Positions 27,139-36,600 of a stretch of DNA of 64,000 nucleotides are shown here, piece by piece (position 1 is the stretch's first letter; each line of letters begins with the position of its first letter). The stretch is from Acetobacter estunensis (GTDB lineage Bacteria > Pseudomonadota > Alphaproteobacteria > Acetobacterales > Acetobacteraceae): positions 186,001-250,000 of the forward strand of contig NZ_WOTH01000001.1 of assembly GCF_011516945.1 (NCBI RefSeq), written 5' to 3'. The position numbers were made by a program, and so were the translations under genes. The notes beneath the pieces are model-generated. The model made no database searches and was not told the DNA's origin. It was given only the letters and a program-made list of their open reading frames with translations.

Positions 27139-27172
27139 AGGCAGGCAGCGCCTATGCCTGCCTATCGTTTTT
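27139..27172 (+). terminator. Rho-independent terminator after the TonB receptor
   Basis: A perfect 9 bp stem (AGGCAGGCA/TGCCTGCCT, 27139-27147 with 27155-27163) with a 7-base loop is followed by ATCGTTTTTC. It ends the iron-uptake operon. Confidence 0.85.
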
Positions 27173-27198
27173 CATGGAAAGCGAATGCCTGAAAAGGA

Positions 27199-27639
27199 TC
27201 AGTCAGAGTCGGGCTGATTGCGGATTGCATACAGGGCGACAGCTTCCGTGCACAGGGCTGGCAACAGCAGGGCGGCGACAGGCGTTCCAATGAGAACGCC
27301 TGCGCCCCCATGAAGACTCAAGCATGACCATAACAATGTCGGTTGCCGTCGTCCCGCTCCACTGGCCACGATGAAGAGCAGCAGTCCGGCTGCGATAAGC
27401 AGGGCGGGCAGATAATCGTGTAGGAGCGCCCAGGAGGGATCGGTCTGTGTGGATGACCGCCCCACCTCCGACACGGCATTACCGATGTCATTGCCGGTCG
27501 TCAGCCAGAGAGCCAGACCGAAAAGCAGGCGAAAGGGGAGAAAGAGGGCTTCAAGCGTGCTGCGGAAAAGCAGCAGGAAGCCCGAGATCAGTCCCGGGAC
27601 GAGGAGCGTGGCCATCATGCAGGCGCATGAGAAGGCCAC
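27199..27639 (-). CDS. Small integral membrane protein, unknown
   Basis: About 146 residues with four hydrophobic segments (near residues 5-25, 28-48, 75-95 and 105-130) and no family I recognise. The frame stays open upstream to the stop codon of the next gene at 27703, with no ATG; GTG at 27639 is taken as start, with ATG codons at about 27618 as an alternative. It follows the coiled-coil protein on the minus strand at 60 bases and may be in its operon. Confidence 0.55.
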   Translation of the reverse strand: MAFSCACMMATLLVPGLISGFLLLFRSTLEALFLPFRLLFGLALWLTTGNDIGNAVSEVGRSSTQTDPSWALLHDYLPALLIAAGLLLFIVASGAGRRQPTLLWSCLSLHGGAGVLIGTPVAALLLPALCTEAVALYAIRNQPDSD

Positions 27640-27702
27640 GATGATCCGCTGAATCAGCGCACGGCTCAGATCATGCCGAAGCGTGGTCGCTGGTGGAATG
27701 GA

Positions 27703-28335
27703 TCAGTCCTTCCACCATTTGATGGGCTGCTGACCGTTTTCATCGGTGGGCACGTCATCGTGGATGCCAGCGCTTTCGTTCCGGGCGGAGCTTTTGCGGA
27801 TCTGCTTGCGCAGCGCACGAATTTCCTCGGCAGCCTGCTGGACCGTGGCGCGTTCCCGAACGAGTTCAGCCGTCCGGTCGGCCAGTTCCTGATCGCGAAC
27901 CGCCAGCGTCTGCTTGAGTTCCGCCATCAGAACTTCGGCATGTCCCAGTCGGGTGGTCAGGGAACGCTGCGCGACCTCAAGATCGTGGATCTGGCGTTCA
28001 GCGTCGCCACGAGCGCGCCGTTCGTTTTCCAGCGCTTTGTTCAGTCGAACTTCGTCCGCGCCCGTGGAGGCTGCAACCGGTCGCGCGGAAGTGCGGGCCA
28101 GTTGGTGGTGTTCCACCGGCACATCGCCGTCGCGCACGAAACGGCGCTTGCGCGCAGTGCCTGTATTATCCGTGTTGGAGGACAGTCGCAGGGTGGCGGC
28201 GGGTTTTGCGGCACCTTTTCGCGAACCCATGCGATTGAGGGCGCGGAGCGCTGCCTCTTCTGCGCCTGCGTCCGACATGTCGTCGTTATGTGTTTGGGGA
28301 AGCCGGTTGGATATTTTCAGCAATCCGCTATCCAC
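27703..28335 (-). CDS. Coiled-coil protein, unknown function
   Basis: Up to 210 residues, hydrophilic, no signal peptide. Residues 95-185 are a long charged heptad region (VRLNKALENERRARGDAERQ onward to IRALRKQIRKS), likely a coiled coil, and the protein ends with the short motif IKWWKD. The start is uncertain: GTG at 28335, or ATG at 28278 giving MSDAGAEEAALRAL, which looks natural. No function can be assigned. Confidence 0.6.
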   Translation of the reverse strand: MDSGLLKISNRLPQTHNDDMSDAGAEEAALRALNRMGSRKGAAKPAATLRLSSNTDNTGTARKRRFVRDGDVPVEHHQLARTSARPVAASTGADEVRLNKALENERRARGDAERQIHDLEVAQRSLTTRLGHAEVLMAELKQTLAVRDQELADRTAELVRERATVQQAAEEIRALRKQIRKSSARNESAGIHDDVPTDENGQQPIKWWKD

Positions 28336-28621
28336 TGTGATGTTTCTTTCAAGTATTCACTCAAAGTCCTGCTCTCGGAAAGACGCAGGATTGAGGGTCC
28401 ATATCGGACAGTGCGGAAATCCGCTTTTTTCGATTCGGAAGGGGGACGGACGATAGGCGGCTTGGCCCGCGGATTTTGTCCGCACAAGACGTGTCAGACA
28501 ACTCCGGCACCCCGGTCGTGCTGTGCCAATACCACGACCGGTAAGGGAGTTCAAGCAAGGCTTGACAATTTCTTTTTACGACGGCTTGCGATTCGGATCG
28601 GATGAGATCTCTTCGTCTGCT
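28336..28621. other. Intergenic region, nothing recognised
   Basis: About 285 bases between two minus-strand genes. A TTGACA string at 28562 points along the plus strand, where no gene follows. Short open frames lack any family resemblance. Confidence 0.35.
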
Positions 28622-29200
28622 TTATCCTTGATGAAACAGCCCACGTCCCGGTTGCCACACGGCATCTTCCTGCCCGTTTGCATTGAGGTGACGCGCCAGC
28701 ACGAAAAAATAGTCAGACAGGCGGTTCAGCAGGGGCACGAGCGCTGGGTTTATCGGAGTGTCCGCAGACAGCGCCACGACAGCTCGTTCGGCCCGTCGTA
28801 CGGAGGTGCGGACCATATGGGCCCAAGCCGCAGCAAGGGAGCCGCCGGGCAGAACGAAGCTGGTGAGGGGCGACTGAAGCGCTCTCAGGCGCTCGATTTC
28901 GGCTTCCAGTGTGACGATGACAGTCGGCTCGACCCGTTTCGCGTGAGCGCTGCCTTCAGGCATGCACAGATCGCCGCCCATATCGAAGAGAAGGTTCTGA
29001 ATGTCCGCCAGACGCTCCGCCAAGACGGCATCGACGGCCTGCACATGGCAGCGCAGAACGCCAAGAGTGGCGTTCATCTCGTCCAGTGCGCCGATGGCTT
29101 CCACATGAGGGGCGTTCTTGGGCAGACGTGTGCCATCGCCCAGTGACGTCTGGCCCTTGTCGCCTCCTCGTGTGACGACGCGATCTATTCTGACGGACAT
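28622..29200 (-). CDS. Cob(I)yrinic acid a,c-diamide adenosyltransferase, PduO type
   Basis: Adds the adenosyl group from ATP to cob(I)alamin to make coenzyme B12. 192 residues. The PduO/MMAB signature is clear: VVTRGGDKGQTSLGDGTRLPK (ATP-binding loop), GALDEMNATLGVLR, IQNLLFDMGGDL, and the C-terminal ARRAERAVVAL and LNRLSDYFFVLAR. The presence of an adenosylation step fits the B12-dependent radical SAM enzyme at 15133, although that class uses methylcobalamin. Transcribed alone or with the coiled-coil gene downstream. Confidence 0.94.
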   Translation of the reverse strand: MSVRIDRVVTRGGDKGQTSLGDGTRLPKNAPHVEAIGALDEMNATLGVLRCHVQAVDAVLAERLADIQNLLFDMGGDLCMPEGSAHAKRVEPTVIVTLEAEIERLRALQSPLTSFVLPGGSLAAAWAHMVRTSVRRAERAVVALSADTPINPALVPLLNRLSDYFFVLARHLNANGQEDAVWQPGRGLFHQG

Positions 29201-29303
29201 TGCGTAAAGGGCTCCAGTTTCGGTAGGGCAAGGACGTTTCGAAAAGGGGACAGTTCGGAGCCTGTTCTGTCAAGCGCCCGCCGCCCACCTTGCCGCACTC
29301 TGT

Positions 29304-29888
29304 TCAGTGATGTCGCGACTGGCGGGCACCGGCATAGCCTGCCGGATGACCGGGATGACGTGTGAGCGCGCGGGCGGCTGTCAGGTGCTGCTGCGCCATC
29401 TGCTCCAGTTCCTGCGCGTAGGCTTTCAGGCCTGCATCCGATGTGGTTGCGGCTTCTGTGGCGGCGAAGGTTACGGCGTTTTCGTGTGCTTGGATCGTGG
29501 CCGCGAGATAGGCCTGATCGAAGCGTGCGCGTTTCATGCCGCCGAGCGATGTGATGGTCTGCTGGTTGTCCGCATCCGGTGCGGTGGGAAGCGTGACGCC
29601 ATGAGTCGATGCAATGGTGGCGAGCTTGTCCTGTGCACCGCTATGGGCGGCAATCAGGCGCTGGGCATAGTTCTTCACTGTGCTTTTTGCGGCCTTGGTG
29701 GGCGCAAGTTTCCCTAGTGCGATTTCGGTCAGGTTGAGCTGCGCGGCCTGCTGAACGAAGTCCGCATCGGACGCGGCCAGTGGTGCGGGAGCGGCTGGCG
29801 GAGGGGGAGGTGGCGGAGGCGTTGTGGGGGCGCAGGCCGCGAGAAGGGCGAGTATCGTGAGGGCGCTGAGGCGATGGGAAGGTTTCAT
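29304..29888 (-). CDS. DUF4142 family lipoprotein
   Basis: A 194-residue protein with a lipobox (LLAAC, about residue 19) followed by a run of eight prolines and an Ala/Pro linker. The DUF4142 domain begins at SDADFVQQAAQLNLTEIALG and includes VKNYAQRLIAAHSGAQDKL and YAQELEQMAQQHLTAARAL. It is the second member in the window; unlike the one at 14038 it is membrane-anchored. No defined function for the family. Confidence 0.87.
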   Translation of the reverse strand: MKPSHRLSALTILALLAACAPTTPPPPPPPPAAPAPLAASDADFVQQAAQLNLTEIALGKLAPTKAAKSTVKNYAQRLIAAHSGAQDKLATIASTHGVTLPTAPDADNQQTITSLGGMKRARFDQAYLAATIQAHENAVTFAATEAATTSDAGLKAYAQELEQMAQQHLTAARALTRHPGHPAGYAGARQSRHH

Positions 29889-30043
29889 GACGAGACTCCG
29901 GCTGGAAAAGGCGAGTAGGTGCCATTGCGTAACAACATTTGGCTTTCTTGTCGGTTCCGTATCGGGCGGCTAGACCACGAAGCCTGTTCTCCATGGGGAT
30001 CGACACCCATGACCGGGCATGTGGGGGACGAGGAGAGGACGTA

Positions 30044-30418
30044 ATGGAGCTTGCACGATTCTGGCGCGTGGGCGGTGCCTGGGCAGCGGCGACCGGCGTG
30101 GCGATGGGTGCCGTGGCCGCGCATCTGCCGTCCGAGCGTTTCGGTCTGCCTGAGGGCCGCACGATCGTGCAGGAAGCCGTGCAGATGCAGATGTGGCATG
30201 CGCTGGCGCTTCTCGCGCTGGGAGTGTCGGTGCGCCGTTCCTCTCGGCTGACGGCGCTGGCCGGCTGCGGACTGTGGTGCGGCATGGTGATCTTCTGTCT
30301 GGCTCTCTATGTCACGGCTTTCTCCGGCCATCATCTTGGGCCCGTTGCCCCCACCGGTGGTTCGATGCTGATCGCTTCGTGGACGTTGCTTGGCGTGGCG
30401 TTTCTGCGTCATGACTGA
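30044..30418 (+). CDS. DUF423 family membrane protein
   Basis: A 124-residue protein with four hydrophobic segments and the DUF423 features GVAMGAVAAHLP, a central MWHALALLALG and the C-terminal APTGGSMLIASWTLLGVAF. The function is unknown. ATG at 30044 is chosen because AGGAGAGG lies 6 bases before it. The 3' end overlaps the start of the RlmM-like gene by 8 bases, so the two are co-translated; DUF423 genes are often found beside rlmM-like genes. Confidence 0.88.
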   Translation: MELARFWRVGGAWAAATGVAMGAVAAHLPSERFGLPEGRTIVQEAVQMQMWHALALLALGVSVRRSSRLTALAGCGLWCGMVIFCLALYVTAFSGHHLGPVAPTGGSMLIASWTLLGVAFLRHD

Positions 30419-31346
30419 ATCGCTAATTCGCAGTGTCTACGTGGCTCCTTCCGGATTTGAGGAGGTGTTGGGCGCGGAACTGGAACGGCTGGGCACACCA
30501 CCGGAAAGATGGTGGGGACGGCTGGCCTTGTGCGCGCTCCCTCCGGTGGCGAGCGTCTGGGCGCTGGATGTGTGGACGGCGCCGGAGGTTCAGGTCATTG
30601 CTTCCATCGGGGAGGCGGCGCGCCTGCTGAAAAGCCGGCAGCGGAACTGGTCGGATGTGCCGGTGGAGTTTTTCCGGCGGTCCTCGCTCATCAAGGACAA
30701 GCTGCCTCCCGTGAAGGCGGCTCCATTGGTCTTTCCACAGATGCCGCCCACCAGTCCTTTGGGTGGGTGGACATTGCTGGCTCCGGACCGTCTGCTGTTT
30801 TCCCAGACCAAAACCAGTCCTTTTCCGATGGGCGAACCACGTTTCGTGGAAGATCGGGAAGGCCCGCCGTCTCGGGCGTATCTCAAACTTTGGGAAGCCT
30901 GCACGCGCATCGGACGCTGGCCGGTTGCGGGAGAGCGTTGTCTGGACATGGGGGCGACGCCGGGTGGCTGGACGTGGGCGATTGCCCGACTGGGCGCGCA
31001 GGTGATGGCGGTGGACCGTGCGGTTCTTGCGCCGCAGGTGGCCATGATGCCGGGCGTTACGTTTCGACAGGAGAGCGCCTTTGGCCTTGATCCTGTGAAA
31101 GAAGACCGTGTGGACTGGCTGTTTTCAGATGTGATCGCTTATCCGGATCGGCTTCTCACTCTGGCGCGGCGCTGGATCGAAGCCGGAAAGACAGCGCGTA
31201 TTGTCATGAGCGTGAAATTTCAGGGTGAGACGGATTTTGCGATCATGGATGCGTTCGCTGCGATACCGGGCGGACGGCTGGTTCATCTGTTTCACAACAA
31301 GCACGAAGTGACGTTCTTTTGGAGCGAAGACGGAACATTCTCCTGA
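30411..31346 (+). CDS. RlmM-like rRNA 2'-O-methyltransferase
   Basis: A 311-residue FtsJ-fold methyltransferase resembling RlmM, which methylates C2498 of 23S rRNA. The N-terminus (to about residue 100) is a THUMP-like RNA-binding part. The Rossmann domain has RCLDMGATPGGWTWAIARLG (SAM loop), VMAVDRAVL, WLFSDVIAYPDRL with the catalytic Asp, and MSVKFQG with the catalytic Lys; the ending FHNKHEVTFFW gives His and Glu. It overlaps the DUF423 gene by 8 bases. Confidence 0.88.
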   Translation: MTESLIRSVYVAPSGFEEVLGAELERLGTPPERWWGRLALCALPPVASVWALDVWTAPEVQVIASIGEAARLLKSRQRNWSDVPVEFFRRSSLIKDKLPPVKAAPLVFPQMPPTSPLGGWTLLAPDRLLFSQTKTSPFPMGEPRFVEDREGPPSRAYLKLWEACTRIGRWPVAGERCLDMGATPGGWTWAIARLGAQVMAVDRAVLAPQVAMMPGVTFRQESAFGLDPVKEDRVDWLFSDVIAYPDRLLTLARRWIEAGKTARIVMSVKFQGETDFAIMDAFAAIPGGRLVHLFHNKHEVTFFWSEDGTFS

Positions 31347-31429
31347 CCGCATCTGAGTGTTGCACTCGTGGGTTGTGACAGAAAGAAGACGACATCACCG
31401 GGTTTTTCCCGCTCCAAGGAGGAATCGTG

Positions 31430-31948
31430 ATGCGTCTGAAGAATCTTTCCCTTGCCGTCCTATGTGCCATCTCCACGGCGCTGCCGTGTTCTCTCGGCCT
31501 TGCCCATACGGTGACGGCAACACCACAGGTCGGAGAGGCACCTGTGCGTCCTGTTGTGGTCCCCTATCCGGCAGCCGAACTGGCTCCCGCCGCCGTCGCT
31601 GCGGCGCTGACACGCGCAAAGACGAGCGGCAAGCCAGTGCTGCTGGATTTTGGCGGCAACTGGGCCCCCGATTGCTGGGCGCTCTCGGGCGTGTTGGCCA
31701 CGCCGGCGGTGGCGGCGTGGGTGGCGCAGAATTATGAGGTGGCGGTTGTGAACGTGTCGCGGTTCATGACCAATATGAGCATCGCAAAAGGATATGGTGT
31801 GACGGTCTCGGTCGTTCCCACGGTTCTGATCATCTCACCTTCCGGCAAGCTGTTGAACGGGGACGGCGTGGTGGCTTTGGCGCATGCCCGGCAGATGACG
31901 CCGCAGGCCGTGGTCGATCAGCTGGCCGCATGGGCAAAACTGGACTGA
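31430..31948 (+). CDS. Thioredoxin-fold periplasmic protein with a single active-site cysteine
   Basis: A 172-residue protein: signal peptide (to about ALAHT, residue 25), then a thioredoxin fold with KPVLLDFGGNWAPDCWALSG, VAVVNVSRF, and the cis-Pro region VSVVPTVLIISPSGKLL. The expected WCxxC is WAPDC, so the first (nucleophilic) Cys is Ala. It therefore cannot work as a normal disulfide oxidoreductase; it might bind a thiol, a metal or a protein instead. Start at 31430, 7 bases after AAGGAGG. Converges with sodB across a strong hairpin. Confidence 0.82.
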   Translation: MRLKNLSLAVLCAISTALPCSLGLAHTVTATPQVGEAPVRPVVVPYPAAELAPAAVAAALTRAKTSGKPVLLDFGGNWAPDCWALSGVLATPAVAAWVAQNYEVAVVNVSRFMTNMSIAKGYGVTVSVVPTVLIISPSGKLLNGDGVVALAHARQMTPQAVVDQLAAWAKLD

Positions 31949-31973
31949 GTTTTTCAAAGCAGAGTGTGGAATG

Positions 31974-32007
31974 AAAAACGGGCCGGGGAAATGCTCCCCG
32001 GCCCGTT
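31974..32007 (-). terminator. Strong terminator between converging thioredoxin-like gene and sodB
   Basis: A perfect 13 bp stem, 31977-31989 with 31995-32007, loop of five bases. On the minus strand it is followed by TTTTTCATT, so it ends sodB; it may also stop the plus-strand gene. Confidence 0.88.
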
Positions 32008-32019
32008 GCCCGTGTGGCC

Positions 32020-32628
32020 TCAGGCGGCCTGAAGCTGAGCCTCGGCAAACTCGTAATTGGCGAGCTTGTCGAGGTAGTTGGTGATGTAGTCCGGGCGACG
32101 GTTGCGGAAGTCGAGATAGTAAGCGTGCTCCCACACATCGAGGCCCAGCAGCGCCTTGCCCTGACCTTCGGCCAGCGGGTTGGAGCCGTTGCCGGTCTTG
32201 GTCACAGCCAGCTTGCCATTCGGCGCCAGCACGAGCCACGCCCAGCCGGACCCGAACTGCGAAGCAGCCGCCTTCTTGAACTCTTCCTTGAACTTTTCGA
32301 CGCTGCCCAGATCTTCCTTGATCTTGGCTTCCAGCGCCGGCGGGATCGCGCCGCCGTTGGGGGAGAGATTTTCCCAGAACAGGATGTGGTTCCAATGCTG
32401 GCCAGCGTTGTTGAACACCGGAGCCTGTGTCGCATCACCTTTTACGGCGAGAATGATTTCATCGAGCGACTTGCCCTGAAGTTCCGGCTTCGCCTCGACG
32501 AAGTTGTTCAGCGCCGTGACATAGGCCTGATGATGCTTGTCGTGATGGAGTTCCAGAGTCTCCTGGCACATGCCACGCGAAGCGAGGGCATTGTAGGAGA
32601 AGGGAAGGGCTGGCAATTCGAAAGCCAT
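32020..32628 (-). CDS. sodB: Superoxide dismutase, Fe/Mn type
   Basis: Converts superoxide to oxygen and hydrogen peroxide. 202 residues. Metal ligands are visible: His in ETLELHHDKHHQAYV, His in GQHWNHILFW, and Asp/His in GLDVWEHAYYLDFRNRRPDY. The GGAIPPAL and FGSGWAWLV stretches and a Gln in the N-x-x-GQHWNH region suggest an iron enzyme, but Fe versus Mn cannot be settled from sequence alone. Start at 32628 with AAGGAG upstream. It has its own strong terminator. Confidence 0.95.
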   Translation of the reverse strand: MAFELPALPFSYNALASRGMCQETLELHHDKHHQAYVTALNNFVEAKPELQGKSLDEIILAVKGDATQAPVFNNAGQHWNHILFWENLSPNGGAIPPALEAKIKEDLGSVEKFKEEFKKAAASQFGSGWAWLVLAPNGKLAVTKTGNGSNPLAEGQGKALLGLDVWEHAYYLDFRNRRPDYITNYLDKLANYEFAEAQLQAA

Positions 32629-32766
32629 GATGCTGGTCTCCTTGGATTGCAATCACGAATAGGTGGCGTATGGACGCCGCTCCCAAGTGCTATGTGCCGT
32701 CCACCAGACCGTCAAGGGACGGTTGAGTGATCGGAGGCACAGGCACGACATGAAGGGTCCAACGCG

Positions 32767-33600
32767 ATGAACGGACAAAAGGATGCCTCCGAGGGTGCGG
32801 AGCTGTCCTGTGCAGCGATTGCACGTCTGCGTGATCGGGATCGCTTTTTCTGCGCCATGTTTCTTCCACCCGAAATACGCGAGGCGGCTTTTGTGCTGAT
32901 TGCGCTGAATGTGGAACTGTCGAAAGCGCTCGTGCTGCCGGTTTCGGGGTCCGTCACCGGCCCGATGGCCGGGCTGATCCGCCTGCAATGGTGGCGCGAT
33001 GTAGTGCAGGAACCGGCTCAGGGGCGGGCATCCCGAATGCCTGTGGCTATGGAACTGGCCGAACTTCTGGAGGGAGGGCGGATCGCACCGGAGTCCGTGT
33101 TGCGGTTGATCGATGCGCGGGAAGCGGAACTGTGCGGTCTGCCTGACTGGGTAGCATGGCGTACGGCGATGCTCGACGGAGCCGGCATGATGCAACGCAT
33201 GGTTGGGGAATTGCTTGGCGTGGTGGACGCCGCCCAGCTGGCCATGATTGTTCATGCGGGTGCCGCATTCGGAACGGGCACATTGCTGCGTCATCTGCTG
33301 GACGTACTGGCTGCGGGGCGCATGCCGCTTCCGCAAGAGGCGCTGGAACAGGCCGGCCTGCCACGGGACGCAGACGGTACGGCCTTTCTGGAGGGGGAGA
33401 GGCTCGCTCCCGTCGTGACGTGTCTGCGTCAGGAGGGGCGGGCGTTTCTGCCTTCGCGTGCGGAATGTCGCAAGGCGAGGCTGGCCACGCTCCCGGCGGT
33501 TCTGGCCGATCGCGATCTCAGACGCGGGCCGGTCCCGTCTGGTATGTCACGCGGGCTTGGGGACCGGCTGGCGGTGATGAGGCGCGCTTTTTTCAGATAA
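32767..33600 (+). CDS. Squalene/phytoene synthase-fold protein, NDUFAF6-like
   Basis: A 277-residue protein with an all-helical isoprenoid synthase fold: RDRDRFFCAMFLPPEIREAA at the N-terminus, LIRLQWWRDVV in place of the substrate-binding helix, and GAAFGTGTLLRHLLD. The DxxxD aspartates required for prenyl synthase chemistry are not clearly present. This matches the alphaproteobacterial relatives of the complex I assembly factor NDUFAF6, rather than hopanoid HpnC/HpnD. No complex I gene is in the window. Converges with the large glycosyltransferase, one base between stops. Confidence 0.75.
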   Translation: MNGQKDASEGAELSCAAIARLRDRDRFFCAMFLPPEIREAAFVLIALNVELSKALVLPVSGSVTGPMAGLIRLQWWRDVVQEPAQGRASRMPVAMELAELLEGGRIAPESVLRLIDAREAELCGLPDWVAWRTAMLDGAGMMQRMVGELLGVVDAAQLAMIVHAGAAFGTGTLLRHLLDVLAAGRMPLPQEALEQAGLPRDADGTAFLEGERLAPVVTCLRQEGRAFLPSRAECRKARLATLPAVLADRDLRRGPVPSGMSRGLGDRLAVMRRAFFR

Positions 33601-33601
33601 A

Positions 33602-36600
33602 TCAGCCCCGGCTGCGGGCCTCATGATGCATGTCGAGCCATGGATGACGTGCCTTTATATAGGTCACGACGTTGGCTTTGTGTGTGTGTGTCTCCGTGAC
33701 GCTGTTGGTCATGGACTCTCCATGTACGCGGTATTCCGCCACAGGCTCGGAGACATGCACGCCCTTGAGGCCCAGTTCCGCCAGCGTGCACCACAGATCG
33801 TAATCCTCCCATCCCATGGCGTCGCGCTTCACGTAATAACCACCGGCAGCGGACCACGCCCATTTTGCGACCAGCGCCATGGCGTCGATGTAGTTGCCGT
33901 TGCGAAGCTGGAGCGGACGGCTGGGGATATTGCCCATCAGATCGTGCGCTGCTCCGAACTGACGCAGAGTGGGATAGGCGTAAGCGGTCAAGGGATCGCA
34001 GGCGGCAAGAAGTTTCTCGCAGGCATCGGCGCGGAGGCGGTTATCGGCATCCAGCGAGAGGAAATACGGTGTCTCACTGGCGGAAACGCCGATGTTGCGC
34101 GCGCCCCCGAGACCCACATTGGCCAGAGGCGCGAGCACGAGAAGCCGGTTGAAGCGGGCAGCGTTTTGCTGGGCCCAGTGGGTGATGAGGGCTACGGAGT
34201 CGTCGGTCGAGGCGTCATCGACGATAATCAGGTCGAGTTTCTGCACGCTTTGGCTTCGGACCGATTCGAGCGCATCGAGAATGACATCGTGATAATTGTG
34301 AGACGTGATGATGACGCTTACATCCGCCGCTTCCAGGGCGTCATGTGCGAAGAGCGTCTCATACTCCGGAACTTCCGGCACGCCACGGCCCTGATAGCGA
34401 CCGCGGGCAATGAGGGTCTCGCTCGCTCTGGCTGTCGCGGCGTCATTGCAGAATGACATGATGATGCTTTCGAACAGCAGGGCCTGCCGCTGAGGACCGA
34501 ACGTCCACAGCACCTGATTGAGAGCGTTGCGGGCAAGGCTGCGACGCAAGGACGGATCGGTGACAAGACGGGTCAGGGCGTCTTCCCATTGTGTGGGAGT
34601 TTCGGCAAGGAAGCCGGTCACGCCATCGGTGACGCAGTCACGATAAGGCGCTGTCGGGGAAACCACGGACGGCACACCTGCGAGGGCGGCTTCGAGATAT
34701 TTGATTTCGCTCTTGGCCTCACAGAACACGTTGTCGAGTTCCAAGGGAGCGATGGAAATATCGAAGCGTGCGAATTCTTCGGGCAGACGTTCGAGGGGCA
34801 CCATATCGCGCCATTCGATCTGATCGGCCACGGGAAGGAGGGCTGGAAATTCGTCCATCAGCAGAACCGGCCGCTTGTTGCCGGTTTCGTGGAAAAGCAC
34901 GAGACGCACCTCGGAGTGCTTTTGCATCAGGCGCGCCAGAACCTCGGCTACGAGCGCAAAGTCACGCTGATGGGTCCGGGTGCCGGATGCGTATCCGATG
35001 CGAATGAGGCCGTCGCCGGGAACGGAGGCGAGGATGCGCGCGGCCATGCGGCTGCGGCGTAGGCAGGCCGCGTCATAGATATTGGGTAATGTGAACGACT
35101 GCCGGGCGATGCGGCGCATTTCGGTCGCCATGAAATCGGTGGTGGCGAAACAGGCGTCGGCCCGCTCCATCGTTGCGCGCATGTTTTGGAAAGTGATGTG
35201 GACGATGGATTCGGTTGCGCAGTCCACTGTCCGGATGCCGTCGATGATTGCGATACTGGCGAGTGCCGGGATGAAAACCAGATCATCCGTATCGAAGATG
35301 ACGGTTGTTCCCTTTTCCTTGCTCAGCCGGATGAGGATGGCCACATGCGGGCTGTATTCCACCCGCCACAGCACGATGACATCGGCCCATTCCACATCGG
35401 CCGGCCCGACATCGGCACAGGCCAGCACACGGGTAAAGTGTCCGACAAGCGCACAGGCGGCGGCATTGCGCGTGCAGCGGTACAGGGTGCCGGGAGTGGC
35501 GGGTTCGCCGCTGACAAAGAGAACATTACGCCTGAGAGCGGAAACCGGAAGCGGCGACGCGGGGTTGTGCGTGCCAGCGACGGCGCTTTCGATTTCCGGA
35601 AGGGCGGGAAGTTCCAATGGGGCGGGGACGGTGGGAATATGTGGCGAAAAATTCGGGTGGCGCAGCGTGCGTAAAAGGCCACGAAACAGGCCGGAGCGGG
35701 CCTGTATGGCGCTTTGCAGGGCCTGAATCTCCGTCTGCAATGTAGCAAGACGGCTGTTTTGTTCCTCGATGAGTGTGCGGGCCTGCTGCATCCATGTGGG
35801 ATCGACCGTGGTGGGGGCGACCGCCTGGGATTCCTCAGGGGGTTCGCTGGGTTGCTGGTCGATTTCTGCTGCGGAGGCGGCGGCTTGGGACAGGCGTTCC
35901 CGTGTTTCCAGCAGCGCCAGCCGGGTCTGGAGGAGATCGTGGCGCGTTGCGTCCAGAGAATCTTTCTGATGCAGGCTTTCCGCATCAAACGTGCTCTGCC
36001 GGACGGCACCGGCCCATGCCGACCCGAGACGGCTGAGGCGTATCCGCAGGCGGGCAAGCTGCGTGGAGGAGGTGCGTGCCTCGAAAAGAGGGTTCAGGCC
36101 GCACGGGATAGCACCCAGCGCCACGATTCCAGCACCGCCGGTATCCGGGAAGAGGCAGTGGGGATGTGTCGCGGCAAGTGCGTTCCACACGGCGGCTCCG
36201 GTGTCCGTCTCCGTACCATTAAGGAAGAGGAGGGCGTCAGGAGCGAGAGAGGGACGAAGGGTGGTGAGCGTCTCTGCCGCGCGTTTCAGGCGTGTAAGAT
36301 CGAGCACCGCAATATCGAGTGGGGAGCCGGTGCGTGCAGGCGCTTCGGAGGCGTTCAGGCTCTGCGTGCGGGTGTCGAAGGCCTGCAGGATCAGAAAGGA
36401 CCGGACGTAATCGGCAATGGCCGGGGGTACTCCGACAAGGGCGAGAGAATGGGGCCGCGTACTTATAAGTATGCCGAGAAGAAGCGGCATGTGGGCCGCA
36501 GTATCGGGCGGCACATCTCTGAGAGCCGGGGGCGCGAAAAAAACGTCCAGTTCCGGGGATGAGAGCAGGCTGAAGATGGAAACGGGCAGGTCGGACATGT

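Noticed and set aside
28562-28600. TTGACA promoter-like box on the plus strand
   Set aside because: No plus-strand gene follows and no matching -10 element was seen.
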